Both the position numbers and the translations under genes were made by a program. From Ochrobactrum quorumnocens (GTDB lineage Bacteria; Pseudomonadota; Alphaproteobacteria; Rhizobiales; Rhizobiaceae), in the NCBI RefSeq assembly GCF_002278035.1, contig NZ_CP022604.1, positions 124,001-188,000 of the forward strand: 64,000 nucleotides of DNA, written 5' to 3'. This document shows, piece after piece, positions 16,699-28,557 of the stretch. A model generated the notes under the pieces. That model was not told where the DNA came from, searched no databases, and saw only the letters and a list, made by a program, of their open reading frames with translations. Each line of letters begins with the position of its first letter. The stretch's first letter is position 1.

Positions 16699-19632
16699 AT
16701 GAAAAAAGGTGATCATCTCTTCCTCGTTGACGGCTCGGGCTATATTTTCCGTGCCTATCATGCCCTGCCACCGCTGACGCGTAAGACGGACGGCTTGCCT
16801 GTTGGGGCCGTATCTGGTTTCTGCAACATGCTGTGGAAGCTGTTGAAGGATGCGCGCAGCACCGATGTTGGTGTGGTGCCGACGCATTTTGCGGTCATTT
16901 TCGATTACTCGTCGCAGACTTTCCGCAAAGAGATTTATCCCGAGTATAAGGCAAACCGCACCGCGCCGCCGGAAGATCTCATTCCGCAATTCGGCCTGAT
17001 CCGTCAGGCAACGCGTGCATTCAATCTGCCTTGCATCGAAAAGGAAGGTTTTGAGGCCGACGACCTGATCGCAACCTATGCCCGTCTGGCTGAAAATGCA
17101 GGCGGCGATGTTACAATCATTTCGTCCGATAAAGATCTCATGCAGCTCGTGACGCCACAGGTGTCCATGTATGACAGCATGAAGGACAAGCAGATTTCGA
17201 TCCCGGAAGTGATTGAAAAATGGGGCGTGCCGCCTGAAAAGATGATCGATCTGCAATCGCTGACTGGCGATAGCACCGATAATGTACCGGGAATTCCAGG
17301 CATTGGCCCGAAGACCGCTGCGCAATTGCTGGAAGAGTTTGGCGATCTTGATACGCTGCTCGCACGCGCTTCTGAGATCAAGCAGAACAAACGTCGTGAA
17401 AATATCATCGCTTTTTCTGACCAGACAAAAATCGCGCGGGAGCTCGTAACGCTTAAAACAGACGTGCCGCTCGAAGTTGATCTCGACGGTCTGGTGCTTG
17501 AGCCACAGAATGGCCCAAAGCTCATTGGCTTTTTGAAAGCGCTGGATTTCACAACGCTGACCCGTCGCGTGGCCGAAGCAACCGACACTGATGCGTCGGC
17601 GGTTGAGCCATGTCATATCGAAACGGAATGGGGTGCAGATGCACACGGTCCCGATGTCGATGTGCCAGCAAAATCAGCGGCCGCTTCGTCCGAAGTTTCT
17701 GTTGCCTCCGAAGTGTCTGACGTCAGTGGCTACACGCCGAAAGCATTGGCGGAAAGCCGTGCTGCAACGGCACTTGCGCAGAAAATCGACACCACGGCCT
17801 ATACCTGCATTCGCGATCTTCCGACGCTGAACAAGTGGCTCGCGGAAGCTGTTGAGACCGGTCTTGTTGCATTCGATACAGAAACCAATTCGCTTGATCC
17901 GATGCAGGCAGAATTGATCGGTTTCTCGCTGGCACTTGCACCGGGCAAGGCAGCTTATATTCCGCTCCAGCACAAATCCGGCATGGGTGATCTTCTTGGC
18001 GGAGGCATGGTCGAGGGGCAGATTCCACTAGGGGCGGCGCTCGACGCCTTGAAGACCGTTCTTGAGGACAAGTCTGTTCTCAAGATCGCACAAAACATGA
18101 AATATGACTGGCTCGTCATGCGCCGTCACGGCATCAACACCGCGTCCTTCGATGACACGATGCTGATTTCCTATGTGCTTGATGCAGGCACCGGCGGACA
18201 CGGCATGGACCCGCTTTCCGAACGCTGGCTTGGCCATACACCGATCGCCTATAAGGATGTAGCGGGCAGCGGCAAAAGCTCTGTAACCTTTGATATGGTC
18301 GATATCGATCGCGCAACGGCTTACGCAGCCGAAGATGCAGACGTAACGCTGCGCCTCTGGCAGGTGCTGAAACCACGTCTGGCCGCAGAAGGATTGGCGT
18401 CGGTTTATGAGCGTCTTGAACGTCCGCTGGTCGATGTGCTGGCACGGATGGAAGAACGCGGTATTTCTGTTGACCGACAGGTTCTTTCGCGCCTTTCGGG
18501 CGATCTCGCACAGTCAGCGGCCGCCTATGAAGATGAAATCTATGAATTGGCTGGGGAAAAATTCAACATCGGCTCGCCCAAGCAGCTTGGCGATATTCTG
18601 TTTGGCAAAATGGGTCTGCCGGGCGCGTCCAAGACCAAAACTGGACAATGGTCGACCTCTGCACAGGTGCTGGAAGATCTTGCCGCTGAAGGCCTACCTC
18701 TGCCGCGTAAGATTGTTGACTGGCGTCAGCTGACCAAGCTTAAATCCACTTATACGGATGCGCTGCCGGGCTTTATTCACCCGCAGACCAAGCGCGTTCA
18801 CACCTCTTATGCGATGGCATCGACCTCGACAGGGCGTTTGTCTTCATCTGAACCAAACTTGCAGAATATTCCGGTTCGTACAGCCGAAGGCCGCAAGATC
18901 AGGACGGCATTCGTTGCTGAACCCGGCAACAAGCTGATTTCTGCTGATTACAGTCAGATCGAATTACGCGTACTGGCTCATGTCGCCGATATTCCGCAGT
19001 TGAAACAGGCTTTTGCTGATGGCATCGACATTCATGCCATGACAGCATCAGAAATGTTTGGTGTGCCGGTCGAAGGTATGCCTTCGGAAGTGCGTCGCCG
19101 CGCCAAGGCGATCAACTTCGGTATTATCTACGGCATTTCGGCCTTTGGCCTTGCCAACCAGCTTTCCATTGCGCGTGAAGAAGCTGGCCAATATATCCGA
19201 ACCTATTTCGAGCGTTTCCCCGGTATCAAGGACTATATGGAAGCGACCAAGGCGTTTGCGCGCGAACATGGCTATGTCGAAACGATTTTCGGGCGTCGGG
19301 CGCACTACCCGGATATTCGTGCTTCCAACCCGCAAGTGAGGGCGTTCAACGAACGTGCGGCAATCAATGCGCCTATTCAGGGTTCCGCAGCCGATGTCAT
19401 TCGCCGTGCCATGATTCGCATGGAGAAGACGCTGAACGAAGAAAAGCTTGCAGCACGTATGCTATTGCAAGTGCACGATGAATTGATCTTCGAAGTGCCT
19501 GAAAGCGAGGTCGAAAAGACAATCCCTGTCGTTCGTCATGTGATGGAGAACGCGGCCATGCCTGCAGTGCCGCTTTCTGTGCCGTTACAGGTCGATGCGC
19601 GTGCAGCGCATAACTGGGATGAGGCGCATTGA
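16699..19632 (+). CDS. polA: DNA polymerase I
   Basis: A 977-residue, three-domain Pol I. The 5'-3' flap nuclease occupies about residues 1-290 (VDGSGYIFRAYHALPPL, EADDLIATYA, GDSTDNVPGIPGIGPKTA). The 3'-5' exonuclease domain shows AFDTETNSLDPM near 395 and AEDADVTLRLW, so the proofreading acids look intact. The polymerase domain has DYSQIELRVLAH, RRRAKAINFGIIYGIS and LLQVHDELIFEVP. It acts in Okazaki-fragment maturation and repair. A Ser/Val/Ala-rich spacer of about 60 residues separates the first two domains. The frame starts at ATG 16699 with no strong Shine-Dalgarno sequence. Confidence 0.97.
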   Translation: MKKGDHLFLVDGSGYIFRAYHALPPLTRKTDGLPVGAVSGFCNMLWKLLKDARSTDVGVVPTHFAVIFDYSSQTFRKEIYPEYKANRTAPPEDLIPQFGLIRQATRAFNLPCIEKEGFEADDLIATYARLAENAGGDVTIISSDKDLMQLVTPQVSMYDSMKDKQISIPEVIEKWGVPPEKMIDLQSLTGDSTDNVPGIPGIGPKTAAQLLEEFGDLDTLLARASEIKQNKRRENIIAFSDQTKIARELVTLKTDVPLEVDLDGLVLEPQNGPKLIGFLKALDFTTLTRRVAEATDTDASAVEPCHIETEWGADAHGPDVDVPAKSAAASSEVSVASEVSDVSGYTPKALAESRAATALAQKIDTTAYTCIRDLPTLNKWLAEAVETGLVAFDTETNSLDPMQAELIGFSLALAPGKAAYIPLQHKSGMGDLLGGGMVEGQIPLGAALDALKTVLEDKSVLKIAQNMKYDWLVMRRHGINTASFDDTMLISYVLDAGTGGHGMDPLSERWLGHTPIAYKDVAGSGKSSVTFDMVDIDRATAYAAEDADVTLRLWQVLKPRLAAEGLASVYERLERPLVDVLARMEERGISVDRQVLSRLSGDLAQSAAAYEDEIYELAGEKFNIGSPKQLGDILFGKMGLPGASKTKTGQWSTSAQVLEDLAAEGLPLPRKIVDWRQLTKLKSTYTDALPGFIHPQTKRVHTSYAMASTSTGRLSSSEPNLQNIPVRTAEGRKIRTAFVAEPGNKLISADYSQIELRVLAHVADIPQLKQAFADGIDIHAMTASEMFGVPVEGMPSEVRRRAKAINFGIIYGISAFGLANQLSIAREEAGQYIRTYFERFPGIKDYMEATKAFAREHGYVETIFGRRAHYPDIRASNPQVRAFNERAAINAPIQGSAADVIRRAMIRMEKTLNEEKLAARMLLQVHDELIFEVPESEVEKTIPVVRHVMENAAMPAVPLSVPLQVDARAAHNWDEAH

Positions 19633-19771
19633 GGGCTCAACCGGTTGACCTGAGAGGTTTGACACTATAGGTAAGCGGCAATTCTGTTGCTTCGGTAGTC
19701 GTCAGTGGGTTTGTGGCCAAAGGGTTTGCGGCCAAGGGTGTCGACTTGTGAAGCTTTTTTGAAAGTTAATC

Positions 19772-21658
19772 ATGTCTCTGCCTGAATCCATTGCTCCGGC
19801 TCTCTCCGGAGCATTAGCCGCTCGTGGCTACAACACTCTCACCGCTGTTCAGAACGCTGTTCTCGCACCGGAAACGCTTCACGCCGATCTGCTCGTTTCA
19901 GCACAGACCGGCTCCGGTAAGACCGTTGCTTTCGGTCTTGCCATGGCTTCCACAATCCTTGGTGATGAACTGCGCTTCGGTAATCCTGGTGCGCCACTTG
20001 CCATGATCATCGCACCAACGCGCGAGCTGGCTCTGCAGGTTCAGCGCGAACTGGAATGGCTCTATGCTGATACTGGTGCACGTATTGCTTCGTGTGTTGG
20101 TGGCATGGATATCCGTTCTGAGCGCCGTGTGCTTGAACGCGGCTCGCATATCGTTGTCGGAACGCCTGGTCGTCTGCGTGATCATATCACCCGTAATGCG
20201 CTCGATATGTCTGAACTGCGCGTCGTCGTGCTCGATGAAGCTGACGAAATGCTCGATATGGGCTTCCGTGAAGACCTCGAATTCATTCTCGGCGAAGCAC
20301 CTGCTGACCGCCGCACATTGATGTTCTCGGCAACCGTACCGAAGCCGATTGCACAGCTTGCCAAGCGCTTCCAGAAAGATGCACTGCGTATTTCTGCTGC
20401 GGGCGAAGCTGGTCAGCACGCCGATATTGATTATTTCGCGATGCCTGTTCCGCCGCAGGAGCGTGATCACGCTATCATCAATACGCTGCTTTATTATGAT
20501 GCACAGAACTCGATCATTTTCTGCTCGACCCGTGAAGCTGTGAAGCACATGGCGAGCCGCCTTTCCAACCGCGGCTTTGCAGTTGTGGCCCTTTCGGGCG
20601 AACTGAGCCAGGCTGAACGTAACAACGCGCTGCAATCGATGCGTGATGGCCGTGCCCGCGTTTGTGTGGCAACCGACGTTGCTGCCCGCGGTATCGATCT
20701 ACCTAATCTTGATCTCGTGATCCACGCAGATCTGCCAAACAATGCTGAAACCATGCTGCACCGTTCAGGCCGTACCGGTCGTGCGGGCCGTAAGGGCACC
20801 TGTGTTCTGGTTGTTCCATTCTCGCGCCGCCGCATTGCAGAGCGTCTTCTGCATATGGCAAAGCTTGATGCGCAGACTGTTCCAGCACCGGGCATCGCTG
20901 CGGTTCAGGCAAAGAACAACGAACGCATTCTCAATGGCGAGGCTTTCAATCAGCCGGTTGAAGAAGAGCATCAGGAACTCTTGAAAGCACTGACCGAGCG
21001 TTACACGCCGGAACAGATCGCCAGCGCGTTCCTCAATCGCGAACTTGCTGCGTTGCCTGCAGCCGAAGAAGTTTCTGACGCTCCGGTTCATCCGGTTGGC
21101 GGAAAGAAGCCTCGTGAACGTTCAGAACGTGGTGATCGTCCAGAACGTGGCGAACGCTTTGATCGCGGTGATCGTGCAGAGCAAGGCGAACGCTTCGACC
21201 GCAATGCGCGTTTCGATGGCGTCTGGTTCTCGGTTTCCGCCGGACGTAAGCACCGCGCCGATCCTAAGTGGCTTCTGCCTTTGATCTGTAAGGCCGGTGA
21301 CGTTTCCAAGCGCGAAGTCGGTTCGATCAAGATTTTCGACAACGAAACGCGTTTTGAAATTGTTGCTTCCAAGGCTGATGAGTTCCGTCGTTCGGTTGAA
21401 GAACGCGGTACCGGTGAAAAGGGCCTCGTGATCCGTCCGGCCGTTGCTGGCGCTGGCGGCGACGCTGCTCCGCGCGAAGGCAAGCGTGATTTCAAGCCAC
21501 GCAGCGACAAGCCAAGAAGCGATTTCCGCGACGGTCCGCGCGACAATAGTCGCGACAATGCGAAGAACAGCTGGGCCAAGCCTAAAGGCGACTTCAAGAA
21601 AGATGGTTTCAAGAAGGACGGCAAAAGCGGCTATCCGAAGAAGAACCGCGGAGAGTAA
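19772..21658 (+). CDS. DEAD-box ATP-dependent RNA helicase with DbpA-type RNA-binding domain
   Basis: A 628-residue RNA helicase. Helicase motifs appear in order: AQTGSGKT, PTRELALQ, LDEADEMLDMGF, SAT, and HRSGRTGRAGRKG. A DbpA/CsdA-type RNA-binding domain follows near residues 485-555 (VWFSVSAGRKHRADP). Two charged low-complexity segments flank it: an Arg/Asp/Glu/Gly repeat (ERGDR-type units, about 450-480) and a basic Lys/Arg/Asp tail. Such helicases (DeaD/CsdA) assist ribosome assembly and mRNA decay, especially in the cold. Its own terminator follows at once. Confidence 0.92.
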   Translation: MSLPESIAPALSGALAARGYNTLTAVQNAVLAPETLHADLLVSAQTGSGKTVAFGLAMASTILGDELRFGNPGAPLAMIIAPTRELALQVQRELEWLYADTGARIASCVGGMDIRSERRVLERGSHIVVGTPGRLRDHITRNALDMSELRVVVLDEADEMLDMGFREDLEFILGEAPADRRTLMFSATVPKPIAQLAKRFQKDALRISAAGEAGQHADIDYFAMPVPPQERDHAIINTLLYYDAQNSIIFCSTREAVKHMASRLSNRGFAVVALSGELSQAERNNALQSMRDGRARVCVATDVAARGIDLPNLDLVIHADLPNNAETMLHRSGRTGRAGRKGTCVLVVPFSRRRIAERLLHMAKLDAQTVPAPGIAAVQAKNNERILNGEAFNQPVEEEHQELLKALTERYTPEQIASAFLNRELAALPAAEEVSDAPVHPVGGKKPRERSERGDRPERGERFDRGDRAEQGERFDRNARFDGVWFSVSAGRKHRADPKWLLPLICKAGDVSKREVGSIKIFDNETRFEIVASKADEFRRSVEERGTGEKGLVIRPAVAGAGGDAAPREGKRDFKPRSDKPRSDFRDGPRDNSRDNAKNSWAKPKGDFKKDGFKKDGKSGYPKKNRGE

Positions 21659-21670
21659 TTTCCGATCATA

Positions 21671-21700
21671 AAAAAAGCCCGCCAATCGGCGGGCTTTTTG
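21671..21700 (+). terminator. Terminator after the DEAD-box helicase gene
   Basis: Stem GCCCGCC / GGCGGGC with a short AATC loop followed by TTTTTG, 18 bases after the stop codon. Confidence 0.88.
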
Positions 21701-21730
21701 TTGTCATCGGTTTTTGTTTTGTCTTGAATA

Positions 21731-21771
21731 AAAAGCCCCCGAAAGCCCCGATGTCTTTCGGGGGCTGTTTT

Positions 21772-21772
<1 letters not shown>
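21731..21772. terminator. Bidirectional terminator serving gyrB
   Basis: A perfect 12-bp stem AGCCCCCGAAAG / CTTTCGGGGGCT with a 9-base loop, A-tract on one side and T-tract on the other, abuts the gyrB stop codon on the minus strand. Confidence 0.88.
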
Positions 21773-24288
<2,516 letters not shown>

Positions 24289-24503
24289 TCACACGACAAA
24301 CATGGTTTTAATATAGGCGTTAAAGGCGATTTTTCCAAATTTTGGGGCCAAATTTGCCGGGGATTCAGCTCATTTGGCTAGCTATACAGAATTGGGTTGG
24401 CGTGGGGTGTCTGGAACCGCCACAATTGGAGCTTATATTCTCTCAACGGGGGCGTTCTTGACCCGATTTTATAAACCCTGATTTTTATAAAAAGGAACGC
24501 TTG

Positions 24504-25898
24504 ATGGAAATTGCAGCCAAGATGACCGACACAGCAAATCCCTTTATTCCGCCTGCACCGCGTCCGCGTGAAAAGCCGGTAGGCCGTTTCGAGATGATGC
24601 GCGTGGTTTATAAAAACCCGCTCGAATTATGGGGTGAGCCCTCATACAACGAGCCTTGGGTGTCGGTGAGCTGGCTTGGTATAAAAACCATCATCGCCAA
24701 TGATCCCGGACTAATCCGCCATGTGCTGGTTGATAACGCCGCCAATTACCCCATGTCCGCCATTCGCCAGCGCGTTCTACGCCCAATCCTGCGCGATGGT
24801 CTTCTAACGGCAGAGGGGCAGGTCTGGAAGCGCTCGCGCAAGGCGATGGCACCGGTTTTCACACCGCGCCATATTGGCGGTTTTGCCGAGACCATGCGGG
24901 AGCGCTCAAAGCATTTTGTCGAGCGTTACAAGACAAGTGGCACGATAACCGATGTCGCCCACGACATGACGCTTTTGACCTATGATATTCTGGCAGAAAC
25001 CTTGTTTTCCGGCGAGATCGCTGGCGATCCTAATGATTTCGCCCGCCAGATCGACAAGCTGTTTGAAACCATGGGCCGCGTTGATCCCTTTGATCTGCTT
25101 GGCCTGCCGGACTGGCTTCCACGTTTCACGCGTCTGCGCGGCCAGCAATCGCTTGGCTTTTTCCGTGAACTGGTTTCCGGCACAATTGCTATGCGTAAAG
25201 AGCGCATGGACAAGGGCGAGGACGTTCCAAATGATTTCCTGACGCTGCTTTTGCGCGCTGAAGGACCGGACGGACTGAACCGCTCCGAGATTGAAGATAA
25301 CATCATCACCTTCATTGGTGCCGGGCACGAGACCACCGCCCGTGCGCTTGGCTGGACGCTTTATCTGCTTGCGAAGGCACAGCAGGAACGTGCACGCGTG
25401 GAAGCCGAAATAGACGCTTTCTTTGCGGATGGTCGCGATGATCTGCCGCCGCAGGAATGGCTGGCAAAACTGCCCTATACGCGCGCAGCGTTTGAAGAAG
25501 CGATGCGGCTCTATCCGCCCGCGCCGTCGATCAATCGTGAGGCGGCAGTCGATGACAGCTATGGCGATCTGAAAATTGCCAAAGGTACGGCTGTTTTGGT
25601 GATGCCGTGGGTGATCCATCGCCACAGGCTTTACTGGCAGGAGCCGGACGCTTTCAAGCCGTCACGCTTCTGGCCGGAAAACCGTGATCAGATCGACCGT
25701 TTCCAATATCTGCCGTTCGGCGCAGGCCCGCGCGTCTGCATCGGTGCAAGTTTCGCGCTTCAGGAAGCGGTTATTGCGCTTGCCATCTTGCTACGCGAAC
25801 ACCGCTTCGACGTGCTTGAAACGACGAAACCTTGGCCGGTTCAGAAGTTGACCACCCAGCCACAGGGTGGTTTACCGATGAAGGTGGTGAAGCGTTAA
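24504..25898 (+). CDS. Cytochrome P450
   Basis: A 464-residue soluble P450 monooxygenase. The I-helix oxygen-activation motif reads GAGHETTARA, the K-helix ExxR is in FEEAMRLYPPAPS, and the haem-thiolate loop is FGAGPRVCIG with the axial Cys. The substrate is unknown, and no ferredoxin or reductase gene adjoins it. It most resembles the fatty-acid/CYP102-like bacterial group by the LLREHRFDV tail, a tentative impression. ATG 24504 has AAGGAA seven bases upstream; the TTG just before it is not needed. Its stop codon overlaps the left edge of repeat R4. Confidence 0.9.
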   Translation: MEIAAKMTDTANPFIPPAPRPREKPVGRFEMMRVVYKNPLELWGEPSYNEPWVSVSWLGIKTIIANDPGLIRHVLVDNAANYPMSAIRQRVLRPILRDGLLTAEGQVWKRSRKAMAPVFTPRHIGGFAETMRERSKHFVERYKTSGTITDVAHDMTLLTYDILAETLFSGEIAGDPNDFARQIDKLFETMGRVDPFDLLGLPDWLPRFTRLRGQQSLGFFRELVSGTIAMRKERMDKGEDVPNDFLTLLLRAEGPDGLNRSEIEDNIITFIGAGHETTARALGWTLYLLAKAQQERARVEAEIDAFFADGRDDLPPQEWLAKLPYTRAAFEEAMRLYPPAPSINREAAVDDSYGDLKIAKGTAVLVMPWVIHRHRLYWQEPDAFKPSRFWPENRDQIDRFQYLPFGAGPRVCIGASFALQEAVIALAILLREHRFDVLETTKPWPVQKLTTQPQGGLPMKVVKR

Positions 25899-26000
25899 AG
25901 CATTTCCAGCAAAAGTGGGAACCGGTTTTGCGTTCGGATATGCGTAAAAACAAATAGTTACAGGGGTTCCAACGGTTCAATGTTAACTGGAACCGCTGTA
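25896..26000 (+). repeat. Intergenic repeat R4 copy 1
   Basis: About 105 bp: AAAGCATTTCCAGCAAAAGT at the start, AACAAATAGTTACAG in the middle, GGAACCGCTGTA at the end. The P450 stop codon lies at its left edge and the Nudix stop codon lies inside its right palindrome. It is near-identical to the inverted copy at 26465 and the direct copy at 44581. Confidence 0.92.
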
Positions 26001-26423
26001 AGCCGAGGCGGTGTTGGTCGCAACCCGGGCAAGGTGCTGATACTCAGCATCCGCAAGATTGAGAAGGTTCGCGAGTTCTTCGGGGCTGAACCATTTTATT
26101 TGCGAATGTTCATCGCAGACATTACGGGGTTCGCCACCGTCCCATGCCGTGACTTGATAAATCTGGCAGATGGAATCGCCGTATAAATCAGGTCTTTTCT
26201 CATCGACTGCACCGATCCAGCGGAACTGCGTTGGGCGAATACCGATTTCCTCACCCATTTCGCGAATGAGCGCCTCTTCCAGAGTTTCGCCGGGTTCGAC
26301 ATGACCACCGGGCGTGTCCCAATGTTCGGGCCATGCCTTTTTCCAAGGGGAGCGTAACCCCATCAGTACTTTTCCTTCGTCATTCACGACGAAGGCGCCG
26401 ACTGTGACGACTTTTTTCTCCAC
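25983..26423 (-). CDS. Nudix hydrolase
   Basis: A 146-residue Nudix-fold pyrophosphohydrolase. The Nudix box is complete at residues about 39-62: GGHVEPGETLEEALI, then REMGEEIGI, matching Gx5Ex7REUxEExGU. Possible roles are removal of oxidised or non-canonical nucleotides or nucleotide-sugar cleavage; the sequence does not decide. It starts with GTG (26421-26423), preceded by AGGAG. The last few codons and the TAA come from the flanking R4 repeat. The gene stands alone between two inverted R4 copies, which makes it look like a cassette. Confidence 0.88.
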   Translation of the reverse strand: MEKKVVTVGAFVVNDEGKVLMGLRSPWKKAWPEHWDTPGGHVEPGETLEEALIREMGEEIGIRPTQFRWIGAVDEKRPDLYGDSICQIYQVTAWDGGEPRNVCDEHSQIKWFSPEELANLLNLADAEYQHLARVATNTASAYSGSS

Positions 26424-26464
26424 GATGGCACTCCTGTCCTGACGAGGCGTTTGTAAACTAACTC

Positions 26465-26570
26465 ACAGCGGTTCCAGTTAATACTGAACCGTCGGAACCG
26501 CTGTAACTATTTGTTTTTAAGCATTTCCGAACGCAAAACCGATTCCCACTTTTGCTGGAAATGCTTTAAG
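26465..26570 (-). repeat. Intergenic repeat R4 copy 2 (inverted)
   Basis: The reverse complement matches copy 1 over about 105 bp with only a few substitutions. Together they bracket the 464 bp that hold the Nudix gene. Confidence 0.92.
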
Positions 26571-26600
26571 CGCCAGTTCACAAACGCACATTGCCAATTC

Positions 26601-27437
26601 TTATCTGCCAAGATGTTCTGCATGCCACTTGAGATGGTCATCCATGAAGGTCGAGATGAAGAAATAGGAATGGTCATAGCCTTCGTGCATGTTGAGCTTG
26701 AGCGGGATGCCAGCTTTCTTGCAGGCTTCTTCCAGCAACCACGGACGCAGGCCGTCGTTGAGGAAGCCGTCTGCTGTGCCTTGATCGACAAGAAATTCCG
26801 GAAAGCGATAGCCATCTTCAATCAGCAGCGTTGCGTCATAGGCACGCCATGCGCGCTCTTCTGCGCCTAGGTATTTTTCCAGTGCAGGCTTCGACCATCC
26901 CGCCGTTGACGGCTGGACAATCGGCGCGAAAGCCGATGCCGACTTGAAACGGTCGGGGTTTTTTAAAGCAATTGTTAGCGCGCCATGTCCGCCCATCGAA
27001 TGGCCGGTGATTGCCTGTCGCGACATATCGAGCGGAAACTCACTTGCCACCAGTTCGGTCAGTTCCTTGGTGATGTAGCTATACATCTGATAGTTCTTGG
27101 CAAACGGCTCTTGCGTGGCATCGACGTAGAAGCCAGCGCCTTTGCCAAATTGCCAGTTATCCGGCTCGTCGGGGACATTGTCACCGCGCGGACTTGTATC
27201 AGGGCAAATAACGGCAATTCCAAGTTCTGAGGCCATTTGGCGATATTCGCCCTTATCCATCACGTTTTGATGCGTAGAGGTAAGGCCAGAAAGATACCAC
27301 AGCACCGGAACCGCACCATCCTTTGCCTGTGGCGGCAGGAAGACGGCAAAGGTCATGTCGCATTGATTGGTCTCGCTCTTATGGCGATACACGCCCTGCG
27401 TGCCACCAAAGCTCTTTGCGGTGGAGATCGTTTCCAT
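26601..27437 (-). CDS. fghA: S-formylglutathione hydrolase
   Basis: A 278-residue alpha/beta-hydrolase of the esterase D family that hydrolyses S-formylglutathione to formate and glutathione, the last step of glutathione-dependent formaldehyde oxidation. The nucleophile elbow GHSMGG places Ser147, the Asp is in LVDQGTADGFL, and the His is in YDHSYFF. ATG 27437 fits the family N-terminus (METISTAKSFGG); the frame is open further upstream but overlaps the DUF1345 gene there. It is last in the frmR-adhC operon, nine bases after the preceding gene. Together with AdhC it forms a complete two-step detoxification route. Confidence 0.95.
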   Translation of the reverse strand: METISTAKSFGGTQGVYRHKSETNQCDMTFAVFLPPQAKDGAVPVLWYLSGLTSTHQNVMDKGEYRQMASELGIAVICPDTSPRGDNVPDEPDNWQFGKGAGFYVDATQEPFAKNYQMYSYITKELTELVASEFPLDMSRQAITGHSMGGHGALTIALKNPDRFKSASAFAPIVQPSTAGWSKPALEKYLGAEERAWRAYDATLLIEDGYRFPEFLVDQGTADGFLNDGLRPWLLEEACKKAGIPLKLNMHEGYDHSYFFISTFMDDHLKWHAEHLGR

Positions 27438-27445
27438 GAATAATC

Positions 27446-28084
27446 CTAATTTCCTAATGCCACCGCGACATTGACTGCCGCTGCGACAAGAACCGTATTG
27501 AAGAAGAACGAGACGACACTGTGCAACAATGTGGTGCGGCGCATATAGGTCGTGCTCAAATTGGTGTCGGAGGTTTGTGCGGTCATACCGATGACGTAGG
27601 AGTAATACGCAAAATCCCAGCCGCATGGCGCATCAGTTTCTGGAAAAAGGAACCCGCCTTTATGGCCGGCTTTGCTGGACTTGTCGGGCTGCCAGAAAAC
27701 ATGGGCATAGTGCAGCGCCGCCATCATATGGATCGTTGCCCAGCCAAGTGGCACGGCGGCAAGTGTCATTGCGAGTGCAAAGCCATCGGGTTCCGGTTTC
27801 TGGTTAATCAGAATAAACAGCGAGGCAACCGCAACAATTACGGCAGCAAATGTCACCGAGAAGATGATCCACACTGGTTCGTCAGCGCTCGCTGCGTGTT
27901 TTTTCAGATAGGCCGCGGTGAGTTGGGGCAGTGCATATAGCGCGAGCCCCAGATAGATCAGGAAGAAGCAGTTTGCGCCAACGACTGGGGCAAGCGGGCT
28001 TTTAAGCGCGTAAGCGATGATGAATGCTGCCACGCCGCCAGCGGCGCCAAGGTAAAACGACATATGGCGGCGCAGCAAAAACAT
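27446..28084 (-). CDS. DUF1345 family inner-membrane protein
   Basis: A 212-residue protein with about five or six hydrophobic segments (YLGAAGGVAAFIIAYAL, VGANCFFLIYLGLALYAL, and others), matching the DUF1345 family; conserved features include HYAHVFW and the DFAYYSYVIGMT stretch. Biochemical function is unknown. It sits in the middle of the formaldehyde operon: its ATG overlaps the GNAT stop codon (TGATG) and fghA begins nine bases later, so it is co-expressed with adhC and fghA. That placement suggests, but does not show, a role in handling formaldehyde or its products at the membrane. Confidence 0.85.
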   Translation of the reverse strand: MFLLRRHMSFYLGAAGGVAAFIIAYALKSPLAPVVGANCFFLIYLGLALYALPQLTAAYLKKHAASADEPVWIIFSVTFAAVIVAVASLFILINQKPEPDGFALAMTLAAVPLGWATIHMMAALHYAHVFWQPDKSSKAGHKGGFLFPETDAPCGWDFAYYSYVIGMTAQTSDTNLSTTYMRRTTLLHSVVSFFFNTVLVAAAVNVAVALGN

Positions 28085-28557
28085 CAGGCGGTTACTTCCT
28101 TTGGGTCTAACCGCATATCGACATGCGGGATGCCGTCTTCGAGATATTCTTCCGAAATCGCGACAAAGCCGAACGAACCATAGAATTTCTGCAGATGGCT
28201 TTGCCCACCAAGCTCGATAGCGATGCCGGGGAACCGTTCATGCGCAAACTCCACCGCCTCTTTCATCAGACGCTGGCCGAGTTTGTAGCCGCGATAATCT
28301 GCTGCCACGACAACACGCCCGATCTTCACTGGCTTTCCTGTGCTCTCTGGCGGAAGAACGCGCAAAGACGCTGCAAGTTCCTCGTTATCAAGAATGCGTA
28401 AGTGAAACGCGTCATAGTCCTTGCCGTCGATTTCGGGGTAGGGGCATTTCTGCTCCACCACGAAAACATCCACGCGCAGCTTCAGCATCGCATAAAGCGC
28501 GCGCGGCGTCAGGTTGTCGAGTTCACCCCACTGGGAAACGAAAATCTTTTCGCTCAT
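28084..28557 (-). CDS. ElaA-like GNAT acetyltransferase
   Basis: A 157-residue GNAT-fold protein of the ElaA type. RLRVDVFVVEQ-like N-terminal sequence (LKLRVDVFVVEQKCPY) and the acetyl-CoA loop RGYKLGQRLMKEAVEF are present, with QSHLQKFYGSFGF near the end. The acceptor is unknown. Both ends overlap neighbours by one base (TGATG junctions with adhC upstream and the DUF1345 gene downstream), so it is translationally coupled within the formaldehyde operon. Confidence 0.87.
   Translation of the reverse strand: MSEKIFVSQWGELDNLTPRALYAMLKLRVDVFVVEQKCPYPEIDGKDYDAFHLRILDNEELAASLRVLPPESTGKPVKIGRVVVAADYRGYKLGQRLMKEAVEFAHERFPGIAIELGGQSHLQKFYGSFGFVAISEEYLEDGIPHVDMRLDPKEVTA

Noticed and set aside
16555..17646. 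Minus-strand open frame of about 363 codons opposite the start of polA
   Set aside because: Antisense shadow of a conserved gene; no family motif, His/Arg/Cys-rich composition typical of shadows.
25896..26570. Reading the R4-bracketed segment as an integron cassette or standard transposon
   Set aside because: There is no integrase or transposase and no attC-like site; R4 also occurs alone elsewhere, so only a repeat-flanked gene can be claimed.
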